Below, piece by piece: positions 47,948-59,200 of a DNA stretch of 64,000 nucleotides (position 1 is its first letter; each line of letters starts with the position of its first letter). The notes under the pieces were generated by a model, which saw nothing but the letters and a program-made list of their open reading frames with translations, had not been told where the DNA came from and searched no databases. The position numbers were made by a program, and so were the translations under genes. Origin of the DNA: Histomonas meleagridis (Eukaryota > Parabasalia > Tritrichomonadida > Dientamoebidae); NCBI GenBank assembly GCA_020186115.1, contig WSYJ01000147.1, forward strand, positions 1-64,000, in the 5' to 3' direction.

Positions 47948-50140
47948 ATGATATTTTTTATTTTTGCATTTTTATCCAAATCTTCTTTCATTGCTTTTGA
48001 TATAGGAACAGAAACAATCAAAGCAGCTGTAATGCGCTCCGGGAGAAGTATTGAAATTGTTTTAAATGAACAATCAAAACGAAAAACTCCAGCACTTGTT
48101 TCATTAGAATCAAATCACAAGATATCATCAGAAAATGTAAGAAACATAAGTATACGTATCGGTGTTTCTGCATCTTCTGTATTAAATAGAAATAGCAGTT
48201 CTGTTATTCGCAATTTTCCAGATATACTTGGTAAAAGCTTAACGCCAGAACTCCAAGAACATCTTAATAAGAGGTTATTAGATTTTAAAATGGATGACAC
48301 TAAAATTAATGGAATTGAACCTCATATCGCATTAGCACTAATTCTTTCTCAATATGTAAAATATGCACAACACCAACTTCAAGAACATATAGATGATGCC
48401 ATCATAGCTGTTCCATCTTTTTTCACTAATGTTCAAAGATCAAGAATCTCATTATCAGCCAAACTTGCTGGTTTAAATCTTATTAAAATAATTGACCAGC
48501 GGCATGCATTAGCGCTTGTTTATGCCATCGAAAAAACGAGCTTTTTTACTCGCGAGCCACGGAATGTTGCCATTATAGACTTTGGACATGGTTCTCTCAA
48601 TGTTAATGGATATAAGTTCAGCTCCAAAGTCATTGCACATAAAGGCCACAATCCAAAGCCAGTCCCTAAAATCGAAGACATTAATTACGACTGGGACGAT
48701 ACTATCGGCGGCATCAACTTTGATGTCAAAATCTCTCGTTACTTATCAGAGGTTTACTCCGTCCCGATGACGTCACAACTGCTTCAAGATTCTCAGCGAC
48801 TGAAACATGCGCTTACACTTAATGATAAAGCGAACATAAGCATGGATTCAATAGGGAAACGAATCATTTTCACACGCGCACAATTTAATGAAATATGTCG
48901 TCCATTATTTGAGCATATTAAGAATTTCTTATTAGCAGTTAATCAAAGCTACGATTCAATTGAGCTAGTAGGAGGAGCATCGCGTATTCCTTTCTTTAAT
49001 GATATAGTTTCAAGTGTATTCGGTAATATATCACATTCTTTAAATGCTGATGAATCAATAGTTGTTGGAACAGCATATTCTGCAGCTATGTCATCCGGTT
49101 CATTTAAGTTAATGGATATTAATTATAACCCAACAAGTTCACATTCCGCAAATTTAACAACTGCAACAAAAACTTTTCGATTGTTTTCGAAAGGTTCTTC
49201 ACTTTCTAAGTTGAAAACAGCTAGAATTGATACAGATAATGTTTCTAAAGTATTGCTTTCTTATGATTCAAAGATACCAATTGGTTGTAACCCAATAATT
49301 GGTGAATGGGAAATAATGGAAAAGGATTTTCCAAATGTTTCACGGATTGCGCTTTCATTTGGCTTTAATGCAAAATCAAAAATCATTTTGTCAAAAAGTA
49401 TTCTCCACATCAAAAACGTTTTTGATGGAGAAATCAGTCAAAAACAGTTAAAAGTGCAAAGAACGTTAAAACCGTTACAAATTGATAGTAACGAAAAAGA
49501 ATTTGAAAGAAAATTGGTTAACGCTATTGAATCCAACGAAAAAAGAATTGAAAAAATTGCCAAAGCACGAAACAACTTGGAATCGATCGTTTTTGAATTG
49601 AAAAATTCAATAAATAACGATCAGATATGGCAAAAAGTGACATCGGAATCAGAAAAATTGAATTTGACAGAGACCGTTAAGAAATCGGAAGAATTCCTTG
49701 AAACTCATCATGACTTCGAAAATGAAACAATATTAAACTTAAAGGCGAAAGAAATCGAAGAAGAAATTAAACCAATAAGATTCAGAGTCCAAGAAAGTCG
49801 AACAAGAGAAACATCATGTCAAGAACTCCAAAAATTACTTGATGAAATGCAAGATGCCGTGCTTAAGAAGTGGCCAAAGATGAACTTGCACGTTCCAAGG
49901 CAACAAAAGAAAGCTATTTTGAATCATGTGAAATTGACAAAAGATTGGCTAAACAGAAAAATGGAAGAACAGAACGAACTTGACCCATGGGACGAACCTG
50001 CTTTGAAAACTGGCGATATAACAATAAGAATCAAAAAACTTGGAGAAGCATTTCGAAATCTTGAAGATGCAGTAAAGAATAGAAAGGCAAAGGGAAGCAG
50101 CGGTAACTCAGATGAAAACGAATACGGAGCTGATCTTTGA
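47948..50140 (+). CDS. ER-lumenal HSP70-family chaperone, GRP170/HYOU1-like
   Basis: 730 residues. A short signal peptide (MIFFIFAFLSKSSFIAF) leads straight into the HSP70 phosphate-1 motif (FDIGTETIKAAVM). Later IDFGHGSLNV (phosphate 2) and ELVGGASRIPFF (adenosine) complete an ATPase of about 380 residues, followed by a divergent beta domain and a long charged helical C-terminus. The altered DxGT and DxGGGT motifs and the long helical tail fit the HSP110/GRP170 branch, which acts as nucleotide-exchange factor for BiP and helps import and folding. The C-terminus ENEYGADL is not a classical KDEL. AACGGTT lies at 47851-47857. Confidence 0.85.
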   Translation: MIFFIFAFLSKSSFIAFDIGTETIKAAVMRSGRSIEIVLNEQSKRKTPALVSLESNHKISSENVRNISIRIGVSASSVLNRNSSSVIRNFPDILGKSLTPELQEHLNKRLLDFKMDDTKINGIEPHIALALILSQYVKYAQHQLQEHIDDAIIAVPSFFTNVQRSRISLSAKLAGLNLIKIIDQRHALALVYAIEKTSFFTREPRNVAIIDFGHGSLNVNGYKFSSKVIAHKGHNPKPVPKIEDINYDWDDTIGGINFDVKISRYLSEVYSVPMTSQLLQDSQRLKHALTLNDKANISMDSIGKRIIFTRAQFNEICRPLFEHIKNFLLAVNQSYDSIELVGGASRIPFFNDIVSSVFGNISHSLNADESIVVGTAYSAAMSSGSFKLMDINYNPTSSHSANLTTATKTFRLFSKGSSLSKLKTARIDTDNVSKVLLSYDSKIPIGCNPIIGEWEIMEKDFPNVSRIALSFGFNAKSKIILSKSILHIKNVFDGEISQKQLKVQRTLKPLQIDSNEKEFERKLVNAIESNEKRIEKIAKARNNLESIVFELKNSINNDQIWQKVTSESEKLNLTETVKKSEEFLETHHDFENETILNLKAKEIEEEIKPIRFRVQESRTRETSCQELQKLLDEMQDAVLKKWPKMNLHVPRQQKKAILNHVKLTKDWLNRKMEEQNELDPWDEPALKTGDITIRIKKLGEAFRNLEDAVKNRKAKGSSGNSDENEYGADL

Positions 50141-50903
50141 TTGTGGTTTTCAAAGATTATTCTGATAATAATTTCCAAAGCCTAAAATAGAACTGTCGTT
50201 TGACACCAAATAGAATAAAATTATCTTGTTGTTCTCATTATTTTAATCCTTAAAAAATATATGGTAAAGATTAATAATAACATTTAATTAATATTCTTAT
50301 ATCTATATAAGACAAAAACTTTGTAAATCTCTATTTAGATATAAAAACGACAATAAAAATATTGGGTGGATGCGACCAAATTTTTCTTTCATTTTTCAAG
50401 TAAAATTGTAAGCTTTCATACATCCAGCTGACCATGGTCTATATTATCATTGAATAGAACTCTATACTAAAAAAAAGCTTTTTATTGATGAACGCTCATC
50501 ATTTTAGGAAAACAACAAGAAAAATGTGATAAGCTTTTACATATTCAAAAATGCGTTAATTATATACAATAAATTAAAGTTATTTTCATAATAATTTACT
50601 TTTTGTTCAAACTTAATTTATCACAGATAAAAGCAGAACTACTCAAGACGCACACTTATTTGAAATTGAAATATCTTTCTTTTGATTTTTGAAAAAATAT
50701 TGCATTTTTACCATAATATCTCCAAATTTCCAATATTATCTTTAATATAATTTATCATTTACTTTTAGTGTTTATGATTTGGATAAATTGGATTTATTCT
50801 AATAATCATATAATAGAAGAAACATAAAATTTTCTAAATAACAAAAATGTTTGTATTTATTTAATTAATAAACAAATTATAATTGTTCTTAAAATATGTT
50901 TAT
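50141..50903. other. Convergent intergenic region, nothing recognised
   Basis: About 760 AT-rich bases between two converging genes; poly-A/T runs only. Confidence 0.7.
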
Positions 50904-52131
50904 TTATATCTGACTGATAAATTTTTCTTCTTTGAAATCGTCTGCAAATGGATCTTCTTCAATATTTGAGTTATTAATACCAACCGAAAAGGTATTATCT
51001 ATTTCATTAATTTTATCGTTATTTTCATCTGAAATATTCATTTCTTCTTCATTTTGTTTCCGCTTCTTATTTTGATATTTAATCATAAATATTATGATTA
51101 TCATTATAAATACAATAATTATTACAATTACAATAACAATTATAATGATAATTAATGTATTATTATCATTAGTGTTTATTATTACATCTTCGATATAAGA
51201 AATATAAAAGAAATTAGAATAATAAGTAAAATATTCTGGATAATATATTATAATTGTATAATTATAATATATAAAATCGACATAAATATATTTAGTTTCA
51301 GATTCAATGAAAGTAACTGAATAAGATTTTAAGAAAGTATAATAATAAATTGATAAAGTTTTTATAAACGATAAAGAATAAGTTAAAGTATAAGTGTTAA
51401 CGAAAGTAAAATTCATCGAAAATGTATTAACATAAGTATTTGAATCAAAATTATTTTTTGATTTCGTAAATGTATTCGATTTGATAAACGTATTACTAAT
51501 TGTGAATGTATTTAATTTGGTAAATGTATTTGAGTCAGTGGATGTGCGTGTTGGCGGGAGACATTCGTCAAGTGTTGTTCCCTTAGTAATTTCCATATTT
51601 CCAAATGTTTCATTTTGATATGTTTCTATCGTCATAACTCTTGTTGCTTTTATATTAACATATGCATTATTTTGTATTTCTGGTGAAATTTCTCCATTAA
51701 AATGAATACATTGAAGTGATGTACAATTAACAAATGCACATGAATTAATATATTGAACATTTTCACCAATAAAAATTCTTTCTAAATTATTACAACTTGC
51801 AAAAGAATAATTCATAATAGAAATGACTGAATTAGGAATTGTAAATGTTTTACTTTTCATATTCGGATAACTAATAATTTGTGTAATTTCTTTATTATAT
51901 AAAACGCCATCGTTTTCATAATTCGAATATCCAATGTTTTCTTCTGAAACATTAATAAATTGAAGTTTCGTACTTTCTAAAAATGGATTTCCAATCGAAT
52001 AAACTGAACTTGGTATATAAATATTCACAAGGTTTTTACATCCTTTGAATGCATCTGAGCCAATATTTCGTACGCCTTCATATAATGTTATCGTTTCCTG
52101 GGTTCTAGAACTATATGAATTAATTGAAGAT
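50904..52131 (-). pseudogene. BspA-like TpLRR membrane protein lacking its 5' end
   Basis: An open frame from a stop at about 52131 to 50904 encodes TpLRR repeats (GVRNIGSDAFKGCKNLVNIY, SFASCNNLERIFIG, AFVNCTSLQCIHFNG), then a Ser/Thr/Asn-rich stalk with repeats of the SNTFTKS type, a hydrophobic transmembrane helix (TLIIIIIVIVIVIIIVFIM) and a cytoplasmic tail containing EEDPFADDF. There is no suitable ATG: the repeats are already in progress at the upstream stop. The N-terminal half is missing, with the break close to the 3' end of ankyrin gene B. The C-terminal half is a textbook trichomonad BspA surface protein; function as such is unlikely. Confidence 0.75.
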
Positions 52132-52236
52132 TAACTTTCTTTTTTTAACCTTGGATTTGCTTATAATCTTTTTTAATTAATTATTTATTCAATAATACCA
52201 AGTTTTTTATAAATAGCTTTCATGCATTTTTTTTTA

Positions 52237-53413
52237 TTATCTTTTTCTTCTTGATTTATTATTACTAATGTACTTCGGGGATACTTGTCTTCTTATTAAA
52301 CCAACTATTTCTCTATAACCATTTCTAGACGCAAACATAAGTGCTGTCCAAAATAATTTAAATAATTTCCAAATATTATTTTGAAATAAAAAATTATTAA
52401 AATAAATATCAAATAAAACAAATAAATAGTTTTAGCATTAATGTCAATTCCTTTTTGTTCAAGAAGGAATTTAACTGTTTCTGTATGACCATTTCTAGAT
52501 GCACAAATAAGTGCTGTATTAAATATTTTTTATCATTTCCAAATATTATATTTAAATCTTAAATTATTTAAATAAATATCAAATAAAACAAATAAATATC
52601 TTTAGCATTAATATCAATTCCTTCTTGTTCAAGAAGTATTTTAACTATTTCTATATGACCATTTTCAGATGCAAAAATAAGTGATATTTGAAATAATTTA
52701 AATTATTTCCAAATATTATTTTGATATATCAAATTATTGAAATAAATATTAAATAAAACAAATAAATATTTTTAGCATTAATATCAATTCCTTCTTGTTC
52801 AAGAAGTAATTTAACGATTTCGATGTTACCAATTTCAGATGCAAAAATAAGTGCTGTTTTATTATATATTTTAAATAATTTCCAAATATTATTTTGAAAT
52901 ATAAAATTATTAAAATATATATTATATAAATCAAATAAATACTTTTAATATTTATATCAATTCCTTCTTGTTCAAGAAGTAGTTTAACTATTTCTATATG
53001 ACCAATTAAAGATGCTCTAATAAGTGCTGTGTTAAATAATTGAAATAATTTCCAAATATTTTTTAAAAATCCAAAATTATTAAAATAAATAATATCTTGA
53101 GCATTAATATCAATTCCTTCTTGTTCAAGAAGTAATTTAACTATTTCTGTATGTCCATTTTCAGATGCAAAAATAAGTGCTGTTTTAAATAATTTAAATT
53201 ATTTTCAAATATTATTTTGAAAAATTGATATTAAATAAAACAAATAAATATCTTTAGTATTAATATCAATTCCATCTTGCCCAAGAAGTAAATTAACTAT
53301 TTCTATATTACCATTTTCAGATGCTTTCATAAGTTCCTTATTAAATGATTTAAATAATTTCCAAATATAATTTTGAAATATCAAATTATTTTAATAAAAC
53401 TCAAACAAATTCT
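52237..53413 (-). repeat. Array of ankyrin units with spacers of variable length (array B)
   Basis: Downstream of the frame at 53414-54544. Landmarks lie at about 53429, 53262, 53105, 52952, 52779, 52609 and 52439, giving intervals 167, 157, 153, 173, 170, 170. Six full ankyrin units (for example TALIFASENGHTEIVKLLLE and TALIRASLIGHIEIVKLLLE) have no stop or frame change. A last unit TALMFASRNGYREIVGLIRR ends in a basic tail and a stop at 52237-52239. All length differences fall in the spacers. Confidence 0.88.
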
Positions 53414-54544
53414 TCAAACATTTTGTTTTAAGTCAATATATTTATGTTTTATAAGGTAATTAAACAGTTCTTTATTACCAGAAAAACTTGAAATCTCTGA
53501 AAAATTTATTTGTTTTGATATTTTATCTTGAAAATATTGGAAAACAAATAAATTCCCATTAATGATTGATGCAATAAGAATCAATTGATCAGCTTGCATT
53601 CCTTCTTCTTCTAAAAATGAAAGAATATTATAATTGTCATACAAAACACATTTCTTCCCTAAAAATTGTAAATTATTATTAATATCCTTATGATTTTCAT
53701 CCAAATAATAAAATATATCATTTTGATGTAATTCAATTGCTGCTTCATATGCACCTTTAAAAGATGAATGATTTTGCTCACATAAATGAACTATTTCAAT
53801 ATTTCCACCTGCAACTGCATATTTACCTGTATTTAATACATTTGAATTATTCATAAGTAAATATTTAAAACATTTAATTGATCCAAAAAATGCTGCATAA
53901 TCAATTAATGTAACATTACTTTGGTTAATAAATGAACATCTTTCATAAAGTGATGGTTCAATTGTTTGATTAAAATCAAAATTTGTTTGTGATGATATCT
54001 CTTGAAGTTTTTCTATTTCATCATTTCGTATTATTTTTGCAATTGTATTCGGATTAACTCCTTCTTTAATTAATTGCTTATGGAGTTCAATATTATTCTC
54101 TTTAAGTTCTTCTGTTTGCTTGTTAATATTTTCTTTTTCTGGGAAATAATGCATAAAATATGAATTCTTTTTAGTTTGGATAATTTTTGGTTCAATTAAT
54201 TCATCTTCAATCATTTTTTCTAGAAGATAATTTGATTCTTGACTATCAGTTGATAATAATATTTGTGTGAAGATGTTGATGATATTATAACTTGACTTTG
54301 CTTCAATTGTTTGTAAATACTTGAAACATAATTTTTCATAGCCACGTGATACAAAATATGAATAAATAATTCGACAAATGATATGTAGAAAAGAATATTG
54401 AAATTCTAAACAAATGTAATTTAATGAAGATTCAACTAATTGATCAATATTATATTCATTTAAATCAAATATAATTTTTTCTAAATCTTGTAATATTTGA
54501 AGATTTCCTTTGTAAGTTGTTGTGTGACTTTGACTTCCCCCCAT
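53414..54544 (-). CDS. Ankyrin-family protein (DUF3447-like N-terminal domain), gene B
   Basis: 376 residues from ATG 54544 (MGGSQSHTTTYKG). Same layout as gene A: helical N-terminal domain (LEKIIFDLNEYNIDQLVESS), linker, LIDYAAFFGSIKCFKYLLMN, GKYAVAGGNIEIVHLCEQNH, ELHQNDIFYYLDEN, then one ankyrin repeat (EISSFSGNKELFNYLIK) that meets a stop. Six to seven intact ankyrin units follow (array B). AACGGTG lies about 50 bases upstream. Binding partner unknown. Confidence 0.8.
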   Translation of the reverse strand: MGGSQSHTTTYKGNLQILQDLEKIIFDLNEYNIDQLVESSLNYICLEFQYSFLHIICRIIYSYFVSRGYEKLCFKYLQTIEAKSSYNIINIFTQILLSTDSQESNYLLEKMIEDELIEPKIIQTKKNSYFMHYFPEKENINKQTEELKENNIELHKQLIKEGVNPNTIAKIIRNDEIEKLQEISSQTNFDFNQTIEPSLYERCSFINQSNVTLIDYAAFFGSIKCFKYLLMNNSNVLNTGKYAVAGGNIEIVHLCEQNHSSFKGAYEAAIELHQNDIFYYLDENHKDINNNLQFLGKKCVLYDNYNILSFLEEEGMQADQLILIASIINGNLFVFQYFQDKISKQINFSEISSFSGNKELFNYLIKHKYIDLKQNV

Positions 54545-55639
54545 ACGGAGAAAAACTTAGAAATTTGGAATAATGTTTTAGGGTACCCCAAATTAACGGT
54601 GTTCAAATTGAATTGTGCACAATAACAAAAAGTTAATTCAATTCAAATTTCAGAATAAATTTTTTCATAAGTTTACATCAAATTTGCTCTGAAACGCCAA
54701 CTTGAAGTGAGATAAGTTAGCTTATAATTTTTTCAATTTAAAATCAATTCGATGTCAATTATCATTTTTTTTTAAGTTTTGCCAAAAAATTACAAGGTAA
54801 ATTAAATCGAAAATGCTTCTTTCCTAATTGATATAAAAATGAATTCTCAATTATGATGAATAAAACATTTTCTGATTTACGAATGTATCCAGGATTTTCT
54901 CGTTTTTTGATGATATACAATGCTAATTTGCTTCATAGCAAAAGTTCTTAAGAACATTAACCAAACTATAAAAAGATGAATGTGCATTATTGCTAATTGA
55001 TGTGACTATATCAAAATATTTTCTGAATGTGTAGTCACAATAACACCTGAAGGAATTTTAATTTTGAACAATTTCAAATGCATAATGAGCAATCATAAAA
55101 TGATTTTGTCAGAATCATTCGAATTCAAATGAATGTCTATTGATAATATTTGTTACTTCAGAGACGAAATCTCAGTGATTTCGTTACTTAATGTTTACTT
55201 ATACAATAAAAATGAAAAAATAAAATCAATTTTTCTTTTTGCGTAAGAAAATATCTAATCAATTTAACTATTGATTAAATAGTGATAACTGTATGAAATA
55301 AAGCATATTCACAACTATCAGCTTCCATTAAGATATCTGGATCATTTTATTATCAATCTTACATGTTCGATTAAATACTAAAGAAGTTCTGTCGAATATA
55401 ATTCATAATTACTTCATTCATGTCAATACATAACATCTCATAAAAACGTTAAACAAAGATATCATATCGATAAAATTTTATTGCAGGAGTAAAAGGTCTT
55501 CGAAAATAATTTTTATAATCTTTAACACTATCCATAAAATCATCACAAAATAATTTGATTTCCTCAAGCAATAGCAAAATTTCCCTGATATCCCGAAAAT
55601 TCACCTTCTTTAGATATTGATTATAATCGAATAGATCCA
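54545..55639. other. Intergenic region, nothing recognised
   Basis: About 1.1 kb AT-rich sequence. A 63-codon minus-strand frame (55449-55640) lacks an ATG and is not called. Confidence 0.6.
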
Positions 55640-55860
55640 AAAAATACTGTACAATTAATTAATGAAACATTCCGTTGAATAATAAATCAATATATTTCAT
55701 AAATTGATGGTTTAATTGTTTGATTACATTTAAAATTAGTTTGTGCTAATATTTTAATTTCGAATTATAATTGCGCTTTCATTTGGATTAACTCTTTCGT
55801 TAATTATTTTCTTATGAAGTTCAAAATTTGCTCAGATCCTAATGGTGATGTATGTTTTTC
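55640..55860 (-). pseudogene. Relic of the ankyrin-family N-terminal region
   Basis: Aligns base by base with the part of genes A and B just upstream of LIDYAAFFGS (for example AATTAATGAAACATTCC at 55656 against 44477). It carries stops and lacks both ends. Confidence 0.7.
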
Positions 55861-56221
55861 TATAAAGTCAATAGAGCTATAATTTAGTGATTTTGTTTTC
55901 TGTCATAAGATAAACACACGAATCATTTTATATTACTCACAATCAAAATTGAAATTCGGTAAAAAAAATTATCTGTAAATTTAAAAACGCGTAATAAAGA
56001 TTATAGAAAGTCTTAAAGAAATTACAATTTCATATGAACAATATAAAATCTTATTGAAAGTTGGTATCAACCTAAAACGGCTTTTCATCATTCACAACTC
56101 TTTGAAGATTTTATTTATAACAGATAAACCTTCTGATCAAATCTAAAATTTAAACAGTTATTTTTTAACAATTTTGTCTCAAAATATTGAATACATTTGA
56201 GCGCGATCTCAAGCATAAAAC

Positions 56222-59200
56222 ATGAAAAGATTTTGCCGTCTTTCGATGCCTCTTGATTCAATTAAGAATATATCTTCTATATATTTTCAAGATGATTTTT
56301 GTTTTAGTTTTGGAGACAAAAAAGTATACTGTAATAAATTTATTGCTGATTTGATTTCACCAGAAGTTGAAAGCATTCATCGTTCTGATCAAACAGTCAA
56401 TAACTTCGAAGTTGACTATGAAGGTAGTGATGGTGATATGCAACTTCTTTTATCAATGTTCACTAAAAATCATGCTGATATTCCCTCAGACAAAGTAAAT
56501 GACATATTTGATCTTTGTCTTGCATTAGGGAATGCAACACTGGCGAGGCAATTACGTGGATTTATGAAAGATAATACAAAAGAAAACGAAGTATCAAAAT
56601 CAGATTTATTTATTATAACAGTTCAAACATTATTAGAGCGGACATTTAAATTTGAAGTTTCACCAACTGACACCGTTCGTACCTTAAAAGAAAAGCTTCA
56701 TGAACGGGAAGGATTTCCAATTGATTCCCAACGACTTTTATTTAAAGGCCGCGAAATCGATAACTGTTATACATTTGACGAATGCCAAATCAAAGCGAAT
56801 TCGTTGGTCAACTTATTTTTCCGTAATTCATCACCAACCCATTCGAATGGGCAAATTCAAATATCCATAAAATCATTAAAAGGACAAATCATAAAGATGA
56901 AAGTTATAATGGATGATACAGTTAGTAAATTAAAAGAACAAATTTCATCGATAGATGGAGTACCGATTGAAAACCAAAAACTTTTTTATCGTGACACTGA
57001 ATTAGATAACACTAAAACCTTAAAATTCTATAGAATCAGACGAAATGCGGAAGTTCAATTTCAATTTTCATATAATGGAACTCCGAAACAAATAATATTT
57101 ACTAATCCATTTGATATAAACATAAATTCAACATATGATAACAAAACAAATACATATAAAATGAATGTTAAATCTAATGATACGATTCAACACTTAAAAC
57201 AACAAATATGTAAAACAACAAATATTTCGACTGAACTACAAGAACTTATATTTTATGAATTTCATTTAGATGACACTAAAATAATCGGTGACTATGGTAT
57301 TGAACCTGAGTCAACGATTATTTTAAACAAAGCAAAAGGAATTAAAGTTATAGTTGTATTTTTATCTGGAAAAAATGAATATGAAGTTACATTAAGAGAT
57401 AAAGTCCGAAGTTTAAAGGAAAAAGTATCTAAGAAAACACAAATTCCAATCGAAAAACTTCGCCTTATTTATAATGGGGATATAATGATTGATGGAGAAG
57501 CATTAAAATTTTATCAAATTCAAAATGGTTCAATTATTCAAGCGTCACAAAAAGTTGATAAATCATTAAATAAAGACATTATTAAAATAAAAATTAAAAC
57601 ATCAGATGATGAACATTATGATTTAGAAGTATCAAAAAATGATACAATACAAAGTTTAAAGGAAAAAATTAATAAAATAGCAAAAATTCCATTTGAATTT
57701 CAACGACTTCTTTATAAGCAATGTCAATTAGAAGATAAAAACAAAATAAATGATTATGATATTTCACCTAATTCTGTTGTTATTGTATATAATGATAATA
57801 AACAACAAGTTACATTAACAAATGGAAAACCATTTATAATCGAAATTAAAACTATCGAAGGAGAAGTTTATGAATTTGAAGTTACAGCAAATGATACAAT
57901 ACAAAGTTTAAAAGAACAAATAAAACAAAAAACAGATTTTCCAATTGAAGCACAACGTCTTATATATGATGAAAAAGAATTAGAAGATTCAGATAGACTT
58001 AAAGATTATTATATACTATCGTATTCAACAATTTATCTATTAATTCCACTTGAAATGATGAAAATGAAAACATTTAAAATAAATGTTAAAACGTTAACTC
58101 CTTCTTCAATTAAAGAAACATATGAATTTGAAGTTACATTTGATGAAACAATACAAAGTCTTAAAGAAAAAATATGCCAAAGAACAGAAATTTCAATAGA
58201 AAGACAACGACTAATTTATATATTAAAAGAATTAGAAAATTCACATACACTTATTGATTATCATATTTTCCCTAATTCTGAATTAATATTAGACGTATTA
58301 AAGATAAATAATAATTATAATCCAACCGAAAAACAAGATAAACCAATTCATTTGTATCTTAAAACACTTCAAGGAAGTTTTTATGAAAAGACTGTTCAAC
58401 CAAATGATACAATACAAAGCTTGAAAATTAAAATGAATCAAACAAACAAATATTTCATTAATAATGGAATAGCTATGAATAATACAGATACATTTAAAGA
58501 TTATCATTTAAGTGATATGATATTTATATTAGATGATCCAAATGAAGATATCCCAATTAAAATAGATTATGCACACAAGAAGAAATTTGTGATTAACGTT
58601 AAAATCGTAGATACAGTTTTAAATTTAAAGCAAAAAATTTCACAAATTGAACATATTCCTGTTGAACAACAATGTTTATTCATGAATGATTTAATTTTGA
58701 AAGATTCTCGATTTCTTTGCAATTTTATTCAAGCTGAAACAGAAATATTTTTAATTCAACAAAAAGAATATTTATTATTATCACATTCAACAAATACAAA
58801 TTCATTTCCTATATATATAAAAACATTATGTGGATGTATTTTACCATTTGAAGTATCATCAAATGATACTGTCGAAGACTTAAAACAAAAAATTTCTTTA
58901 TGTACTTCAATTCCATCTGATCAAATGCGAGTTATTTATGCAGGTAAATCTTTAGGAGATTATGAAACTTTTGGTGATTGTAATGTTACAAATGGCTCAT
59001 TAATTCATTTTGTGACAAGACTTAGAGGTGGTAAACCAGTAATTTATATATATCCTAAAGAGAAAATGGATGTAAATGTTAAAGTTAACATCAAAGGTGA
59101 CTTTACTTGTACATATCCAAAGTATAATAATGAAACAGGTTGGAATGTGAACGTGAATGAAAATGGTATTATGACTAACAAAGATAATCCAAACTCTATC

